A stretch of 64,000 bases of DNA from Mesorhizobium loti (GTDB lineage Bacteria; Pseudomonadota; Alphaproteobacteria; Rhizobiales; Rhizobiaceae). Where the stretch lies: positions 62,001 through 126,000 of the forward strand of contig NZ_PJRO01000001.1 of assembly GCF_002858745.1 (NCBI RefSeq), in the 5' to 3' direction. Below are positions 25,882 to 34,424 of this stretch, one piece after another. The notes under the pieces were generated by a model. That model made no database searches. It worked only from the letters and a program-made list of their open reading frames with translations, and was not told the DNA's origin. The translations under genes and the position numbers were made by a program. Position 1 is the stretch's first letter, and every line of letters starts with the position of its first letter.

Positions 25882-27612
25882 TTAGAGGCCGAGCCCACGC
25901 TTGCGGCCGAAACTCCAGTCGACGCCGCCATCCGGGCGCGCGATACCGGAGACATGACGGGCAAGCTGCTTCTCAAGCGAGGGCGACCACGGCACCAGTT
26001 GAAAGCCAAAGCCGTCGTCCAGCATGGCAAAGCGGCCGGAAGCGAGGTTGAGACGACGCCTGTAGGTTCCGGAAACTGATTCACCCGTAGCGGTGTGATG
26101 GAAGGCGCGCCCGGTTTCGGCCGCCAGTCTGGCACCGACCTCGTCGAGTTCGCGGCGCCGGAGTGTCTCAATCAGCCTGTCGGCAAAAAGGATCCGCCCG
26201 CCACGGCGCTCTGCTAGCCCTTGGCCGGCCAGATGCGCAGCACGCTGCTGCAGTGCGTCATTAACCTCCGCGCCGAAACCCGCGGCAGAAAGGTCTGCCG
26301 GCTCGCGTGCGATCGCCTGGCGGTCGAGCCATGTGGCGCCCGGTGCCACGATCTGGGCGGCGAGATCGAGATCGGAGCGGACAGCAAGCGCGCTGCGGCG
26401 TTGGCCTTTTGCATCCGCGTAGGCGCGCAGTTCCACGATGGAGCCTGGCGGACTGTCGCCGGTGGCCTCAAGGTCATTGACGCGGATATGGTGCGCACGG
26501 GCGTCGAGCCCATCCACCAGCGCATAGGCAGTGCCGTTCAGTTCATCGTCGAGACCGCGGCCAAGCAAGCGGCCGATGACAGGTGCAGCAAGGGCCTCTC
26601 CAGCCAATACGTAATCGGTCATGGCACGCTCGATGCCGCGTTCACTCAGGGCGCGGTGCAGGCGCTTGATGATATCGCCGCGCTCGCCGAGTTGTCGCAT
26701 CACGGTCTCGGCTTCGGGTTCGATGAACCATTGCGATCCTCCGATCTGCCTGGCGACGCCGAAGATTTCCAAGCTGCGCAGCCGGCCGACCTTCAAGGCA
26801 TGAAAGGTGTCCGGCTGACGATCGGCGCGTGGGGCGAGATCGACGATGCCGGACTTCCCGGCGTCGCGGACAAGCTGCCGGTCGAGCTCAGTCCAACGTT
26901 CCGCCTTGATCTGCAGCGCCAGGGTCCGATGGATTTCGAGATCGCTTCGCGGTCCCAGTTCCTGCGTGATCAGGTCGCCGGCGCGGTCTCGCATGCCTTG
27001 CTTGATATAGTCGCGGGAGATGACGAGATCGCTGCCGTCATCGCGCACGCCCCGGACGATCAGGTGCACATGCGGATGTTCGGTATTCCAATGATCGACG
27101 GCAACCCAGTCGAGCCGCGTGCCGAGATCGCCTTCCATCTGCGCGACGAGATCGTGGGTGAAGGATCGGAGGTCCGCCAACTCAAGGGCGTCGTGCGGTG
27201 AAACGATGAAGCGGAAATGATGCCGATCCTGCCCGCAGCGCTCGGCGAAGGCGTCGCTGGCCTCGCCCGGGCCGAACATCCTTGCCTTTTCACCATCCCT
27301 GGTCACGCCTTCGCGGCGCAGGTAGCCGAGATGCATGCCGAGTGCTGCGTGGCGCGCCATATGGCGCACGACGCGCGCCTTGATGATGACGCTACGCGTC
27401 CTGGCGTTGACGAAGCGGTTGGCCTGTATGCTGGCGCGCTGGCCCCGTCCGAAGCGAGACCGATTGGCGGCGGCAACGCGGCCGGCGCGCGCGATATCGC
27501 CGCCGGCCCTGTTGGCGGCGGCAAGCGCCTGGGCGACAAAAGGCCGAGCGCGTTGCGCTCTGGTGGACCGGATGCGTCCCGGCCGGATGCGGAATTTATC
27601 GTCATCCGCCAT
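25882..27612 (-). CDS. rlxS: RlxS-type VirD2-like relaxase (DUF3363)
   Basis: The 576-aa protein starts MADDDKFRIRPGRIRSTRAQ. It has the family segment HLGYLRREGVTRDGEKARMF near residue 94 and the metal-binding histidine triad HPHVH at 179-183 preceded by WVAVDHWNTE. A long DUF3363 C-terminal region follows. It nicks oriT and leads the transferred strand into the recipient; this is established for RlxS of Mesorhizobium ICEs. An in-frame ATG at 27645 would add 11 residues; 27612 matches the family start. It is located between the lytic transglycosylase and traG. Confidence 0.93.
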   Translation of the reverse strand: MADDDKFRIRPGRIRSTRAQRARPFVAQALAAANRAGGDIARAGRVAAANRSRFGRGQRASIQANRFVNARTRSVIIKARVVRHMARHAALGMHLGYLRREGVTRDGEKARMFGPGEASDAFAERCGQDRHHFRFIVSPHDALELADLRSFTHDLVAQMEGDLGTRLDWVAVDHWNTEHPHVHLIVRGVRDDGSDLVISRDYIKQGMRDRAGDLITQELGPRSDLEIHRTLALQIKAERWTELDRQLVRDAGKSGIVDLAPRADRQPDTFHALKVGRLRSLEIFGVARQIGGSQWFIEPEAETVMRQLGERGDIIKRLHRALSERGIERAMTDYVLAGEALAAPVIGRLLGRGLDDELNGTAYALVDGLDARAHHIRVNDLEATGDSPPGSIVELRAYADAKGQRRSALAVRSDLDLAAQIVAPGATWLDRQAIAREPADLSAAGFGAEVNDALQQRAAHLAGQGLAERRGGRILFADRLIETLRRRELDEVGARLAAETGRAFHHTATGESVSGTYRRRLNLASGRFAMLDDGFGFQLVPWSPSLEKQLARHVSGIARPDGGVDWSFGRKRGLGL

Positions 27613-27669
27613 GATGCGATCCGACAGTTGGCGCGATGGCGTCAAGCGCCGCCACGGCGGTCTTGCCTG

Positions 27670-28395
27670 TCATGGCGCGTTACCCGCACCGGTCCGGAAC
27701 CAGAACATGCTATCCGGCTGATAGGATCGCTTCGGTTCCCCGCTGTCCGGTATGTCCCCCGAGCCCGCAAAAATCGGTGCGTCACGCCAGCCTTGTGGCG
27801 TCGACACTGCAGTGCCGGCACGGGGGCCGAGGCGCCAAGGCGCGAGCAGCGGAACGAGCGCGGCCACATATGACCGCGTTGCCGCAGGAAGTGGCCGGCC
27901 GCTCGCACGGAACGCCTCGTATCGGCCGGGACCTGCATTGTAGGCAGCCAGCATGGCATCGATGCTGCCGTAGCGATCGTACAGTTCGCGCAGATAGGCC
28001 GCACCGGCGAGAATATTGTCGCGTGGGGCAAATGGGTCCTGGCCAAGCTTGTAGCGGATGCGCAACTCGGTCCATGTCGTTGGCATGACCTGCATCAGGC
28101 CGATGGCACCTGCCGGGGAAACCGCGCGCGCCCAGCCGGCGCTTTCGGCTCGGAGCACCGCTCGTATCCAGCCTTCCGGCAGAGCAAAGCGCCGCGCCGC
28201 CTCGTCAATGTGAGCTGCGTAACGATCGCTGCTCGGCGGCACCGACGCTGTCGCCTCATGAGCCGAAACCATGGCCATCGGCAGGATGGTCAGGCACAGG
28301 CTGGAGATCAAGGCGCGCCTCCACAAACGAAGCGGATGATGCTGCGCGGCCGCGCCTTGACGGCATTTCAGACGGCGGCGATCGGACATATTCAT
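27670..28395 (-). CDS. Conjugation-associated lytic transglycosylase (SLT domain)
   Basis: The 241-aa protein has a signal-peptide-like hydrophobic region (ALISSLCLTILPMAMVSAHE, about residues 28-47) and an SLT domain. The catalytic Glu is in RAVLRAESAGWA (E84), followed by AGAIGLMQVMPTTW and MLAAYNAGPGRYEAF. It opens the peptidoglycan so the transfer apparatus can be built. Its ATG overlaps the DUF736 stop by 4 bp, placing it in the traF-DUF736-LT-relaxase operon. The tail beyond about residue 190 is probably disordered. Confidence 0.93.
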   Translation of the reverse strand: MNMSDRRRLKCRQGAAAQHHPLRLWRRALISSLCLTILPMAMVSAHEATASVPPSSDRYAAHIDEAARRFALPEGWIRAVLRAESAGWARAVSPAGAIGLMQVMPTTWTELRIRYKLGQDPFAPRDNILAGAAYLRELYDRYGSIDAMLAAYNAGPGRYEAFRASGRPLPAATRSYVAALVPLLAPWRLGPRAGTAVSTPQGWRDAPIFAGSGDIPDSGEPKRSYQPDSMFWFRTGAGNAP

Positions 28396-28724
28396 TCCTT
28401 TCCGCCGCGATCGCGCTGCCGCGACCAGTGCATCGACCAGGACGACTTGTCGTCGCCATTCTGGAACAAGATGGCGTGGATCGGCCGCGCCAAGGCCGGA
28501 TCCTCGAGCGTGACGGAAATGTATTCGCCAGCTTTCTGGCTGGAACGCTTCCAGCCGGCGCCGATTTCAGGCCCCTCCTCGCTGTCGGCGTGAATGCGGT
28601 AGTCCGGCGCGCCCGCGGCATCGTTCCCGGTTGCGACGACTAAGACATCGCGCTTGAGGGTCAGCGTTTGAATCTGCCCTTGATAACCGGATCTGGTCCG
28701 GGTGAACGTTCCGATCTGAGTCAT
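28392..28724 (-). CDS. DUF736 family protein
   Basis: The 110-aa protein starts MTQIGTFTRTRSGYQGQIQT and includes DYRIHADSEEGPEIGAGW and GEYISVTLEDPALARPIHA, the full DUF736 pattern. Members are nearly always found in rhizobial conjugation operons, between a TraF-type peptidase and a transglycosylase as here, but have no established function. Overlaps of 4 bp on both sides show tight coupling. Confidence 0.92.
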   Translation of the reverse strand: MTQIGTFTRTRSGYQGQIQTLTLKRDVLVVATGNDAAGAPDYRIHADSEEGPEIGAGWKRSSQKAGEYISVTLEDPALARPIHAILFQNGDDKSSWSMHWSRQRDRGGKE

Positions 28725-29326
28725 GTCGGTCTCCTGTCCATGGATGGCGATGATGTGGCGTGCGGTGCGATGACCGCTGCCGGGCGCTTTCGCCACGCTG
28801 GCGCGCGCCATTCAAAACGGCCGTTTGCGTCCGCATCGGTCCACAGCGGGACGGCACGGCCAAGGATTTGCGCCGTCAGGGTCGGGCCGAAATAGCGGCC
28901 ATCAAGACTGTCGCGGACCTGCCAGTTCATCAGGAACAGTTGGTTGGACGCGAGATGGCGGCATCCCTGCCAGTCGGGAAGGTTACGGCCGGCGCCATCG
29001 CGCCGGCGCGCGGCACCCACCTCGATGCCATTGACGGTGATGGTGAGCTGGCGGCGGCAGACGAACTGGCCGGCGACGGCTCGAATACGCTTGATCAGTG
29101 GCAGGCCTCTCGCGAGGTAGCCACGCTCGGCAAGGAAACTGGCCAGCGGTTCGGGCGGATCGACGGCGACGAGATCGCCGACATGGTAGCGTCCGTCAGC
29201 GTCGATCCTGTAGAGGCCCAGCGGCGCGCTGGCGGAAGCATTCCAGACAAGACCGGGCGCTTGGCGCGGATACAAAAGGCCGGCGGTTGCCAGGAGGGTT
29301 ATCAGGGTGAAGCCGGTACGGGTCAT
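28721..29326 (-). CDS. traF: TraF-like S26-family signal peptidase
   Basis: The approximately 201-aa protein has one N-terminal membrane helix (GFTLITLLATAGLLYP), the catalytic Ser in NASASAPLGLYRI, and the catalytic Lys in LIKRIRAVAGQFVC, as in TraF of IncP plasmids, which matures and cyclises the TrbC pilin. SNQLFLMNWQVRDSLDGRYFGP matches the S26 box D/E region. I prefer the ATG at 29326; an ATG at 29380 adds 18 hydrophilic residues before the helix. Confidence 0.9.
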   Translation of the reverse strand: MTRTGFTLITLLATAGLLYPRQAPGLVWNASASAPLGLYRIDADGRYHVGDLVAVDPPEPLASFLAERGYLARGLPLIKRIRAVAGQFVCRRQLTITVNGIEVGAARRRDGAGRNLPDWQGCRHLASNQLFLMNWQVRDSLDGRYFGPTLTAQILGRAVPLWTDADANGRFEWRAPAWRKRPAAVIAPHATSSPSMDRRPT

Positions 29327-29400
29327 GATCTTGCTGTCCCGCGCGACACGGCCGGACTTGTAAAGAAATGGATCGGCCATGAGATGCTGCCCGTCGCGCG

Positions 29401-29412
29401 GCGCAATTGCGC
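29401..29412. promoter_or_regulatory. 12-bp palindrome in the traF/rdfS gap
   Basis: GCGCAATTGCGC is a perfect palindrome inside a very GC-rich 160-bp gap (29327-29486) between the RdfS-like gene and traF. It is positioned upstream of the transfer operon start. It could be an operator or part of oriT; the sequence alone does not decide. Confidence 0.3.
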
Positions 29413-29486
29413 GCGGGGCGCCGGCACGCGGCTGAGCGCCTCCCCTTCAGGGAGCGGCCGATCGACCGGATTGCCGACGATGGTGC

Positions 29487-29762
29487 TCATCGGGAAAATC
29501 GCCCCCCGGACAGTTTCTGCTCCGGTGCATGGCGCTTTGCGGGCAAGACCAAACCACGTGGGTCGGAAGTCGAGGTAACCGCACCGCGCTCCGCCCAGGC
29601 TTGCAGATCCTCGACCGCATAGACCACGCGGCCGCCGAGCTTGCGATAGTCCGGCCCGGTACCATAGGTCCTGTGTTTTTCCAGCGTGCGGGCGGACAGG
29701 CTGAGGAATTCAGCGGCTTCCTTGGTGCGCAGGTAGCGCGGCGGCAGATTGTCGGATCGCAT
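29487..29762 (-). CDS. rdfS: RdfS-like excisionase / AlpA-type helix-turn-helix protein
   Basis: The 91-aa protein has the HTH_17 excisionase pattern: PPRYLRTKEAAEFLSLSART then LEKHRTYGTGPDYRKLGG and RVVYAVEDLQAWAERGA. In Mesorhizobium symbiosis ICEs an RdfS protein with this layout directs the integrase toward excision and lies upstream of traF and rlxS, exactly as here. The ATG at 29762 has GGAG ten bases upstream, whereas the ATG at 29777 has none. The FseA-like gene lies 131 bp upstream, fitting the known FseA-activates-rdfS circuit. Assignment as the recombination directionality factor rests on position and family. Confidence 0.78.
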   Translation of the reverse strand: MRSDNLPPRYLRTKEAAEFLSLSARTLEKHRTYGTGPDYRKLGGRVVYAVEDLQAWAERGAVTSTSDPRGLVLPAKRHAPEQKLSGGRFSR

Positions 29763-29893
29763 CGACCGAGGCTCCATGATCAGGATGTCCACCGAGCGGT
29801 GAACGGCGACCAGGGTGGCGCAGTGGCGGCGCAAGGTGGGATGGGGAGTTTGGGCAGGACAAAATCCCCACCCCGTTTGCAGGTCGAAAGCGG
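29763..29893 (-). promoter_or_regulatory. Probable rdfS promoter region
   Basis: This 131-bp gap between the FseA-like gene and rdfS includes a separated inverted repeat, TGGGGA (29842-29847) and TCCCCA (29865-29870). By analogy with Mesorhizobium ICEs, FseA would act here to switch on rdfS and excision. No clear -35/-10 pair was identified. Confidence 0.35.
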
Positions 29894-30659
29894 CTATGAG
29901 CGCCGGCGATGTCGTAGCAGCTGCAGATAGCCTCCCGCGATCAAGGCGCTGGCACCCTCGACAAGCCCGATCACCGTGTCGCGCAGCGGTGAAGTCTTCC
30001 AGGATTCGGACGCGACGCGAGAAGCGCCATAGAAGCCTTGTGCGATCTCGCGATAGCTGGCTGCGTTTTCGCGACCGTCAGCGGCCCGCAGCATGAGACG
30101 AAGGCGGCGGCGACGCTGGGCCGTCAAGCGCGTGTCGGACGGTACGGATAGCCCTTGCCAGCTGCGCCACAGCCGGCTCAAAGCCTCAATGCGACCGGGT
30201 GTGTCGGCGTCGAGCGGGATCAGCGCAGCGATCGAACTGTCGGAGCGAAGGCCGGGCGGCAAGACAAGCTGGGTCGCGTCGGCGCCGTTATGGACAGCAT
30301 GCAATGCGTCCGGCGTCACGCGGTAGACCGTGAAGTGCAGCGAAGGCATCGACCCCGCCTTGGCAGGGATGGCAGGGACTTCGGCAAGTGTCAGCACGCC
30401 TGGGTCGACTGCCCGCGACCACAGGACGGTTTGCGCCAGGGCAGAAAGGTCGGGCCTTGCCGGGAAATCGCAACCCCCAACGCAGTTGCCCCTCGGTCGC
30501 GAACGCGTGATCGTCCGCGCCTGCGGCAACGAGCATCCGGTATTGCTGCTGATAATCCGAGGAGCGCCGAAGGCATTCCCAGGCGAGCCCTTCGACCGAA
30601 AGATCGTCCATGTAATCGTAGCTGCTATCGTTCCGCCATTTTGAAGTATCCGGCTTCAT
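29894..30659 (-). CDS. fseA: FseA-like excision activator split over two frames (DUF6499 + DUF2285)
   Basis: Two overlapping frames encode the halves. Frame one starts at 30659 (MKPDTSKWRNDSSYDYMDDL, then GLAWECLRRSSDYQQQYRML), a DUF6499 domain, and remains open to 30288 with no domain after LRWGLRFPG. Frame two (open from 30529, ending at 29894) carries DUF2285: ARPDLSALAQTVLWSRAVDP, LDADTPGRIEALSRLWRSWQ, QRRRRLRLMLRAADGRENAA. The frames join cleanly by a +1 shift at TTT-CCC-G (30467-30461), giving LRFP-ARPDLS. In ICEMlSym of Mesorhizobium the same domain pair is fused by programmed ribosomal frameshifting into FseA, which activates rdfS. Function here is inferred from that precedent and the adjoining rdfS-like gene. 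Confidence 0.78.
30461..30467 (-). other. Candidate +1 programmed ribosomal frameshift site
   Basis: On the minus strand the codons are CGA-TTT-CCC-GGC. Slipping one base forward on CCC (to CCG) moves translation from the DUF6499 frame to the DUF2285 frame with no residue lost from either domain. The site lies where both frames are open, and no stop separates them. Confidence 0.6.
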
Positions 30660-30930
30660 AAATGGGCAGGTCGCGGATAGCGATATCGCCGTGCGCGGGT
30701 GTTCCCTCACCGAAACCCGTCAGCGCGGCCGACAGGCTAGAGAGAGACCAGGCGACCGCGTGCAAGACCTTCCCTTCGCGCTGGCTGCTACGCGGCAACC
30801 GGCTTCGCGGCAGGCTTATCCGCCGGCGCCGCCGACGGTCGGAAAATTTACCGTATCGACGGTGCTGAGCCGTTTTTCAGAATTTCTGCTCCAGCTTGCG
30901 CGGCTACCTGCGTCGTCGAGAGTCGCTTAT

Positions 30931-31818
30931 CTAACTGGACACAGTGGGTTGGCGCCTGGGCATACGATAATCACTCAGCAGGAAAGCCAGCACAGAAAGG
31001 AAGATGATCGATCCGCCAACGATGGTGGATTGCGCCGGCACCTCATGAAAAGCCAGCCAGACCCATATCGGTGCGATCGGCGTCTCCACAGCTCCGATCA
31101 GGGCAGCATCTCGCGCAGGCAGATAGCGCAGGCTGAGGCCGAAAGTCAGGAAGCCGAGCGTCATTTGGACAAGTCCGAACGAAGCCAGCCAGGCGAGGTC
31201 CTTCGGCACGACGGCGAGCGGGCTTGCGAGCGGCAGGACGGCCAGCGCGCATAAAATGTTGGAAAGGATCAAGGTCTCGGCCACCGGAAACCGCTCGTTG
31301 CCGCGCATGGCTATGGCCATAAGGGCCATCAGAAGGGTCATGATCAGGGCGAGCAGGTCTCCTGCAAAACCGCCTCCCGAAAGGGCCGACGCCCCGACCG
31401 TCAAGAAAGCACCGACGATGGCGGCAAGCCCGGCTATCAGCGCGACCGACGGCGGACGGTCGCCAAGCAAAACCCATGACAAAGCAGCAACCATCAGGGG
31501 CGCTCCCGCATGAATGACCGCGACATTTGCGACCGTCGTGTTGCGCAGCGCAAATATGAAGGCAACCATCGCCGTCGACGACATGCCGGCAACCACCCAT
31601 GCCGCAGGCGTGAGCCTGCCGACGATACTGCCCAGGGTCTCACGAGACACCAGCGTCAGGAACATCAGCACGAAAACCGCGCTGAAGGTGCTGCGCCAGA
31701 ACAGGAGCGTCCAGCCATCGACATCGATCAACCGCGAAAACAGACCACCCGTGCTCCAGAAAACCGCCGCCAATACGGCCAAGGCGACGCCTGCATGTCG
31801 ATTGCTTTTGAGAGACAT
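30931..31818 (-). CDS. EamA/DMT-family metabolite exporter
   Basis: The 295-aa protein has about ten transmembrane helices in two EamA repeats, for example VALAVLAAVFWSTGGLFSRL at the N-terminus and RDAALIGAVETPIAPIWVWL near residue 235. The ATG at 31818 lies 2 bp after the alanine-racemase stop, so the two are co-transcribed. EamA proteins commonly export amino acids and small metabolites. It may export the racemase product or the phosphonate made further along; the substrate is not visible in the sequence. Confidence 0.85.
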   Translation of the reverse strand: MSLKSNRHAGVALAVLAAVFWSTGGLFSRLIDVDGWTLLFWRSTFSAVFVLMFLTLVSRETLGSIVGRLTPAAWVVAGMSSTAMVAFIFALRNTTVANVAVIHAGAPLMVAALSWVLLGDRPPSVALIAGLAAIVGAFLTVGASALSGGGFAGDLLALIMTLLMALMAIAMRGNERFPVAETLILSNILCALAVLPLASPLAVVPKDLAWLASFGLVQMTLGFLTFGLSLRYLPARDAALIGAVETPIAPIWVWLAFHEVPAQSTIVGGSIIFLSVLAFLLSDYRMPRRQPTVSS

Positions 31819-31820
31819 AG

Positions 31821-33092
31821 CTAGATGCCGCCAAGAACGGCGTGGTTTCCGGGCGGCGGCAATCCGGCTTCCGGCGCCGGAAGCGCCCTGTGGAATTCGA
31901 ATAGATCGGCACCCGCGCCGCCGCCTTGCCGATAGGTTCTGAAACAACCCGATCCCAAACGCATCACGATCTCCTGGGCGTTGACACCAATCGCGGAGGC
32001 GAGATCGGCCACGCAAAACTCGTCGTGAAAGAAGTGGGCCCAGTTGCCGGGGCAACACAGTTCGATTGGCACGTCGGTCACGTCGACGGTGACATATTCC
32101 ATCGAAATGCGACCGACCACAGGAGCCGAATGCGCACCGAAGCGGACAGAAATCCTGCCGGCGGATGCCCATGGCAGACCCTGGGCATAACCGATGGCGA
32201 CGATTGCGATCCTGGTGTTGCGGCGAGCGCGGAAGGTCGCGCCATACCCCACGGCTTCATGTGCCGAGATCTCGCGAATGGCCAGCACGCGAGCCTTGAG
32301 GCGCAAGACCGGGACAAGCGGATTTGGCTGGATCCCGGCATTGTTGAGCCCGAAAATCGCGGACCCGATGCGGGCTACGTCAAAATGGAAAGATCTGTCG
32401 AGCCACGCCCCGGCCGATGCAACCAGGCTGCTCGCCAAGGGGCGAACGATCTTCCGCGCCGCCTGAAATCGCTGCTTCTGCACGTCATTCATGGTGTCCG
32501 ACGACCGGTCGCTGCAGGCCAGGTGGCTGAGCAGGATCGTTGGCTGGTGGGCGAGAAACAACTCCTTTTGCGAGAAGTGCACGAGATCCGAAGCGGAAAG
32601 TCCGAGACGCGAGAACCCGGTATCAACATTGAGCAGGTAGGGAGCGGTTGCCACTGTGCGGAAGTGGAACTCCATTTCCTCCCCGGTGTTGATCACAGGC
32701 AGGATATCCTCCAGCCGGTAAATCCGCTTGAAGCGCACGTAATCGTCATGGAAGGCAGCAATCCTGGCAAAGGGACAGATCGCACGAAGCCTCAACGCTT
32801 CTTCCAGATTCGCGACGAAAAAGAACGTGCAGCCCGCACCCCACAATGCTCTGGCGAGCGGCTCCAGCCCAAGTCCATAAGCGTCGCTTTTGACAACTGC
32901 GGCAATGACGACATCGGAGCCGAGAACATTACGCACCGTAAGGTAATTGGCACGCACCGCATCAAGATCGATCTCCAGGACCGCGCTGTCCGATGGGAGA
33001 TAGCGCGCAACATTGGCGGCCTGCGTCATTCTCTGTTTCTCCGCTGCCTCGCCCACGGCGACAGGCCGACAGGTAGCGGGAAAGTTATGCAT
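31821..33092 (-). CDS. Alanine-racemase-family PLP enzyme
   Basis: The 423-aa protein has the Alr fold: AVLEIDLDAVRANYLTVRNV, then the PLP-binding Lys in AAVVKSDAYGLGL (about residue 68), NVDTGFSRLGL, the catalytic-Tyr loop AVGYGATFRARRNTRIAIVA and VGRISMEYVTVDVTDV. A Ser replaces the usual Ala after the Lys, and the C-terminal tail past residue 385 is longer than in housekeeping Alr. It may racemise alanine or another amino acid. A GTG at 33104 is an alternative start. As a cargo gene coupled to an exporter, it more likely makes a D-amino acid for a secreted product than for the cell wall. Confidence 0.82.
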   Translation of the reverse strand: MHNFPATCRPVAVGEAAEKQRMTQAANVARYLPSDSAVLEIDLDAVRANYLTVRNVLGSDVVIAAVVKSDAYGLGLEPLARALWGAGCTFFFVANLEEALRLRAICPFARIAAFHDDYVRFKRIYRLEDILPVINTGEEMEFHFRTVATAPYLLNVDTGFSRLGLSASDLVHFSQKELFLAHQPTILLSHLACSDRSSDTMNDVQKQRFQAARKIVRPLASSLVASAGAWLDRSFHFDVARIGSAIFGLNNAGIQPNPLVPVLRLKARVLAIREISAHEAVGYGATFRARRNTRIAIVAIGYAQGLPWASAGRISVRFGAHSAPVVGRISMEYVTVDVTDVPIELCCPGNWAHFFHDEFCVADLASAIGVNAQEIVMRLGSGCFRTYRQGGGAGADLFEFHRALPAPEAGLPPPGNHAVLGGI

Positions 33093-33251
33093 CGCTGATG
33101 ACACGCGTCTTTCAGCTCGGTGACAGCCATCGCATTTTGAGATGGATCGATCTCAAGAGTTGCTGATACGCGGCGCCTTAAAAAGTGCTGTCACACAGCA
33201 CTGCCATTGTCGCTCCTGTCGAACCAACAACCAACTCTGAGGCAGGCGTAT

Positions 33252-34424
33252 ATGGCTCTCGAAACGGGCGACCACCCTACAAGGATATTGATATTCGGCT
33301 GCGGCGTTCTCGGCGGCAGCGTTCTCGATTTTCTAAGCCAGAGCGGCCGCGGCTATGACATCCACATAGCTGCACGCGACTACCAGAAGGTTTCTCTGCG
33401 CGCGAACCTGGCGCGCTACACCGCGGCCAATCTCGGTCATCATGCCAGCATCCAGGTCGCCGCCGTCGACCTGATGAATATCGATGAGACTGCCGCCTAT
33501 CTCGCAGCACTTCAGCCAGACATCATCTTCAACGCCACGACACTGCATTCATGGTGGGTGATCACCCAGCTGCCGCAAGCCGCCTTCCAGCGACTTGACC
33601 AGGCGCGCGGCGGTGTCTGGGCAGCCATGCATCTGGTCCTTGTGCGCCGTCTGATGCAGGCCGTCCGCCTGGCCGGCGTGCAGGCCAAAGTCGTCAACGC
33701 GTCCTATCCCGATGTCACCAATGCGGCGCTCGCGGCCGAAAGCGCTGCACCCATGATCGGCATTGGCAACATCGCCAATGCCGTTCCGGGAATCCAGTTG
33801 GCGGCGGCCCATCTTCTCGGCTGCGACGTCCAGCGCATTGGCGTGCGCTTCTTTGCCCATCACTTCCTGAGCTACCGGATGCCAAGCTCGGGCGGGACGG
33901 ATGGTGCCCCCTATCATCTGAGTCTCTACCTCGACGACGAGATCCTTCCGGCCGAAGCGATCGATCACAATGCGCTGTTCGCCACCGTTGCCGGGCGTTT
34001 TCGACGCGTGAAGGGCCTGGCCGGGCAATCCGTGACGGCTTCGTCGGCGACTGCCGTCCTGCGCACGCTGGCCGATGGCGTTGACCGCGTCGTCCACGCT
34101 CCAGGTCCCTTGGGTCTCGTTGGCGGCTATCCCGTCAGGATCTCACCGGATGGACTTTCCATCGATCTGCCGGAAGGACTGCCCCTCGCTGAGGCTGTCG
34201 CCATCAACCGCGCCTGTCAGAAATTCGACGGCATCGAGTCTGTCGACGCGGATGGCACCATCCGTTTCACGACGGATTCCACCGCGATTATCCGCGAAGA
34301 GATCGGCTTCGACTGCCCGGCCGTGCGTCTTGCCGACTGCGAGGAGATCGCGGATGAACTTGCGGCAAGGTTTGCTGAGTATCGGCACGTGCAGCTGACG
34401 AAATCGGAGCTGACCGCCGCCTGA
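33252..34424 (+). CDS. Saccharopine-dehydrogenase-like NAD(P)-binding protein
   Basis: The 390-aa protein opens with a Rossmann nucleotide loop, ILIFGCGVLGGSVLDFL (about residues 12-28), followed by IHIAARDYQKVS and the segment LQPDIIFNATTLHSWWVITQ, which resemble saccharopine dehydrogenase-type enzymes. The remaining 250 residues are less familiar. Such enzymes form or break C-N bonds between amino acids and keto acids, as opine synthases do. The ATG at 33252 has GAGG upstream; a TTG at 33207 is possible. It is divergent from the racemase gene. Its 3' end overlaps the C45 gene by 137 bp on the opposite strand. Specific activity unknown. Confidence 0.65.
   Translation: MALETGDHPTRILIFGCGVLGGSVLDFLSQSGRGYDIHIAARDYQKVSLRANLARYTAANLGHHASIQVAAVDLMNIDETAAYLAALQPDIIFNATTLHSWWVITQLPQAAFQRLDQARGGVWAAMHLVLVRRLMQAVRLAGVQAKVVNASYPDVTNAALAAESAAPMIGIGNIANAVPGIQLAAAHLLGCDVQRIGVRFFAHHFLSYRMPSSGGTDGAPYHLSLYLDDEILPAEAIDHNALFATVAGRFRRVKGLAGQSVTASSATAVLRTLADGVDRVVHAPGPLGLVGGYPVRISPDGLSIDLPEGLPLAEAVAINRACQKFDGIESVDADGTIRFTTDSTAIIREEIGFDCPAVRLADCEEIADELAARFAEYRHVQLTKSELTAA

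Noticed and set aside
29327..29486. Calling the traF/rdfS gap the origin of transfer
   Set aside because: It holds a GCGCAATTGCGC palindrome in a suitable place, but nothing distinguishes a nick region from an operator, so oriT is not annotated.
31926..33098. A 390-codon plus-strand frame opposite the alanine-racemase-like gene
   Set aside because: The minus strand encodes an obvious Alr fold; the plus frame shows no recognisable motif.
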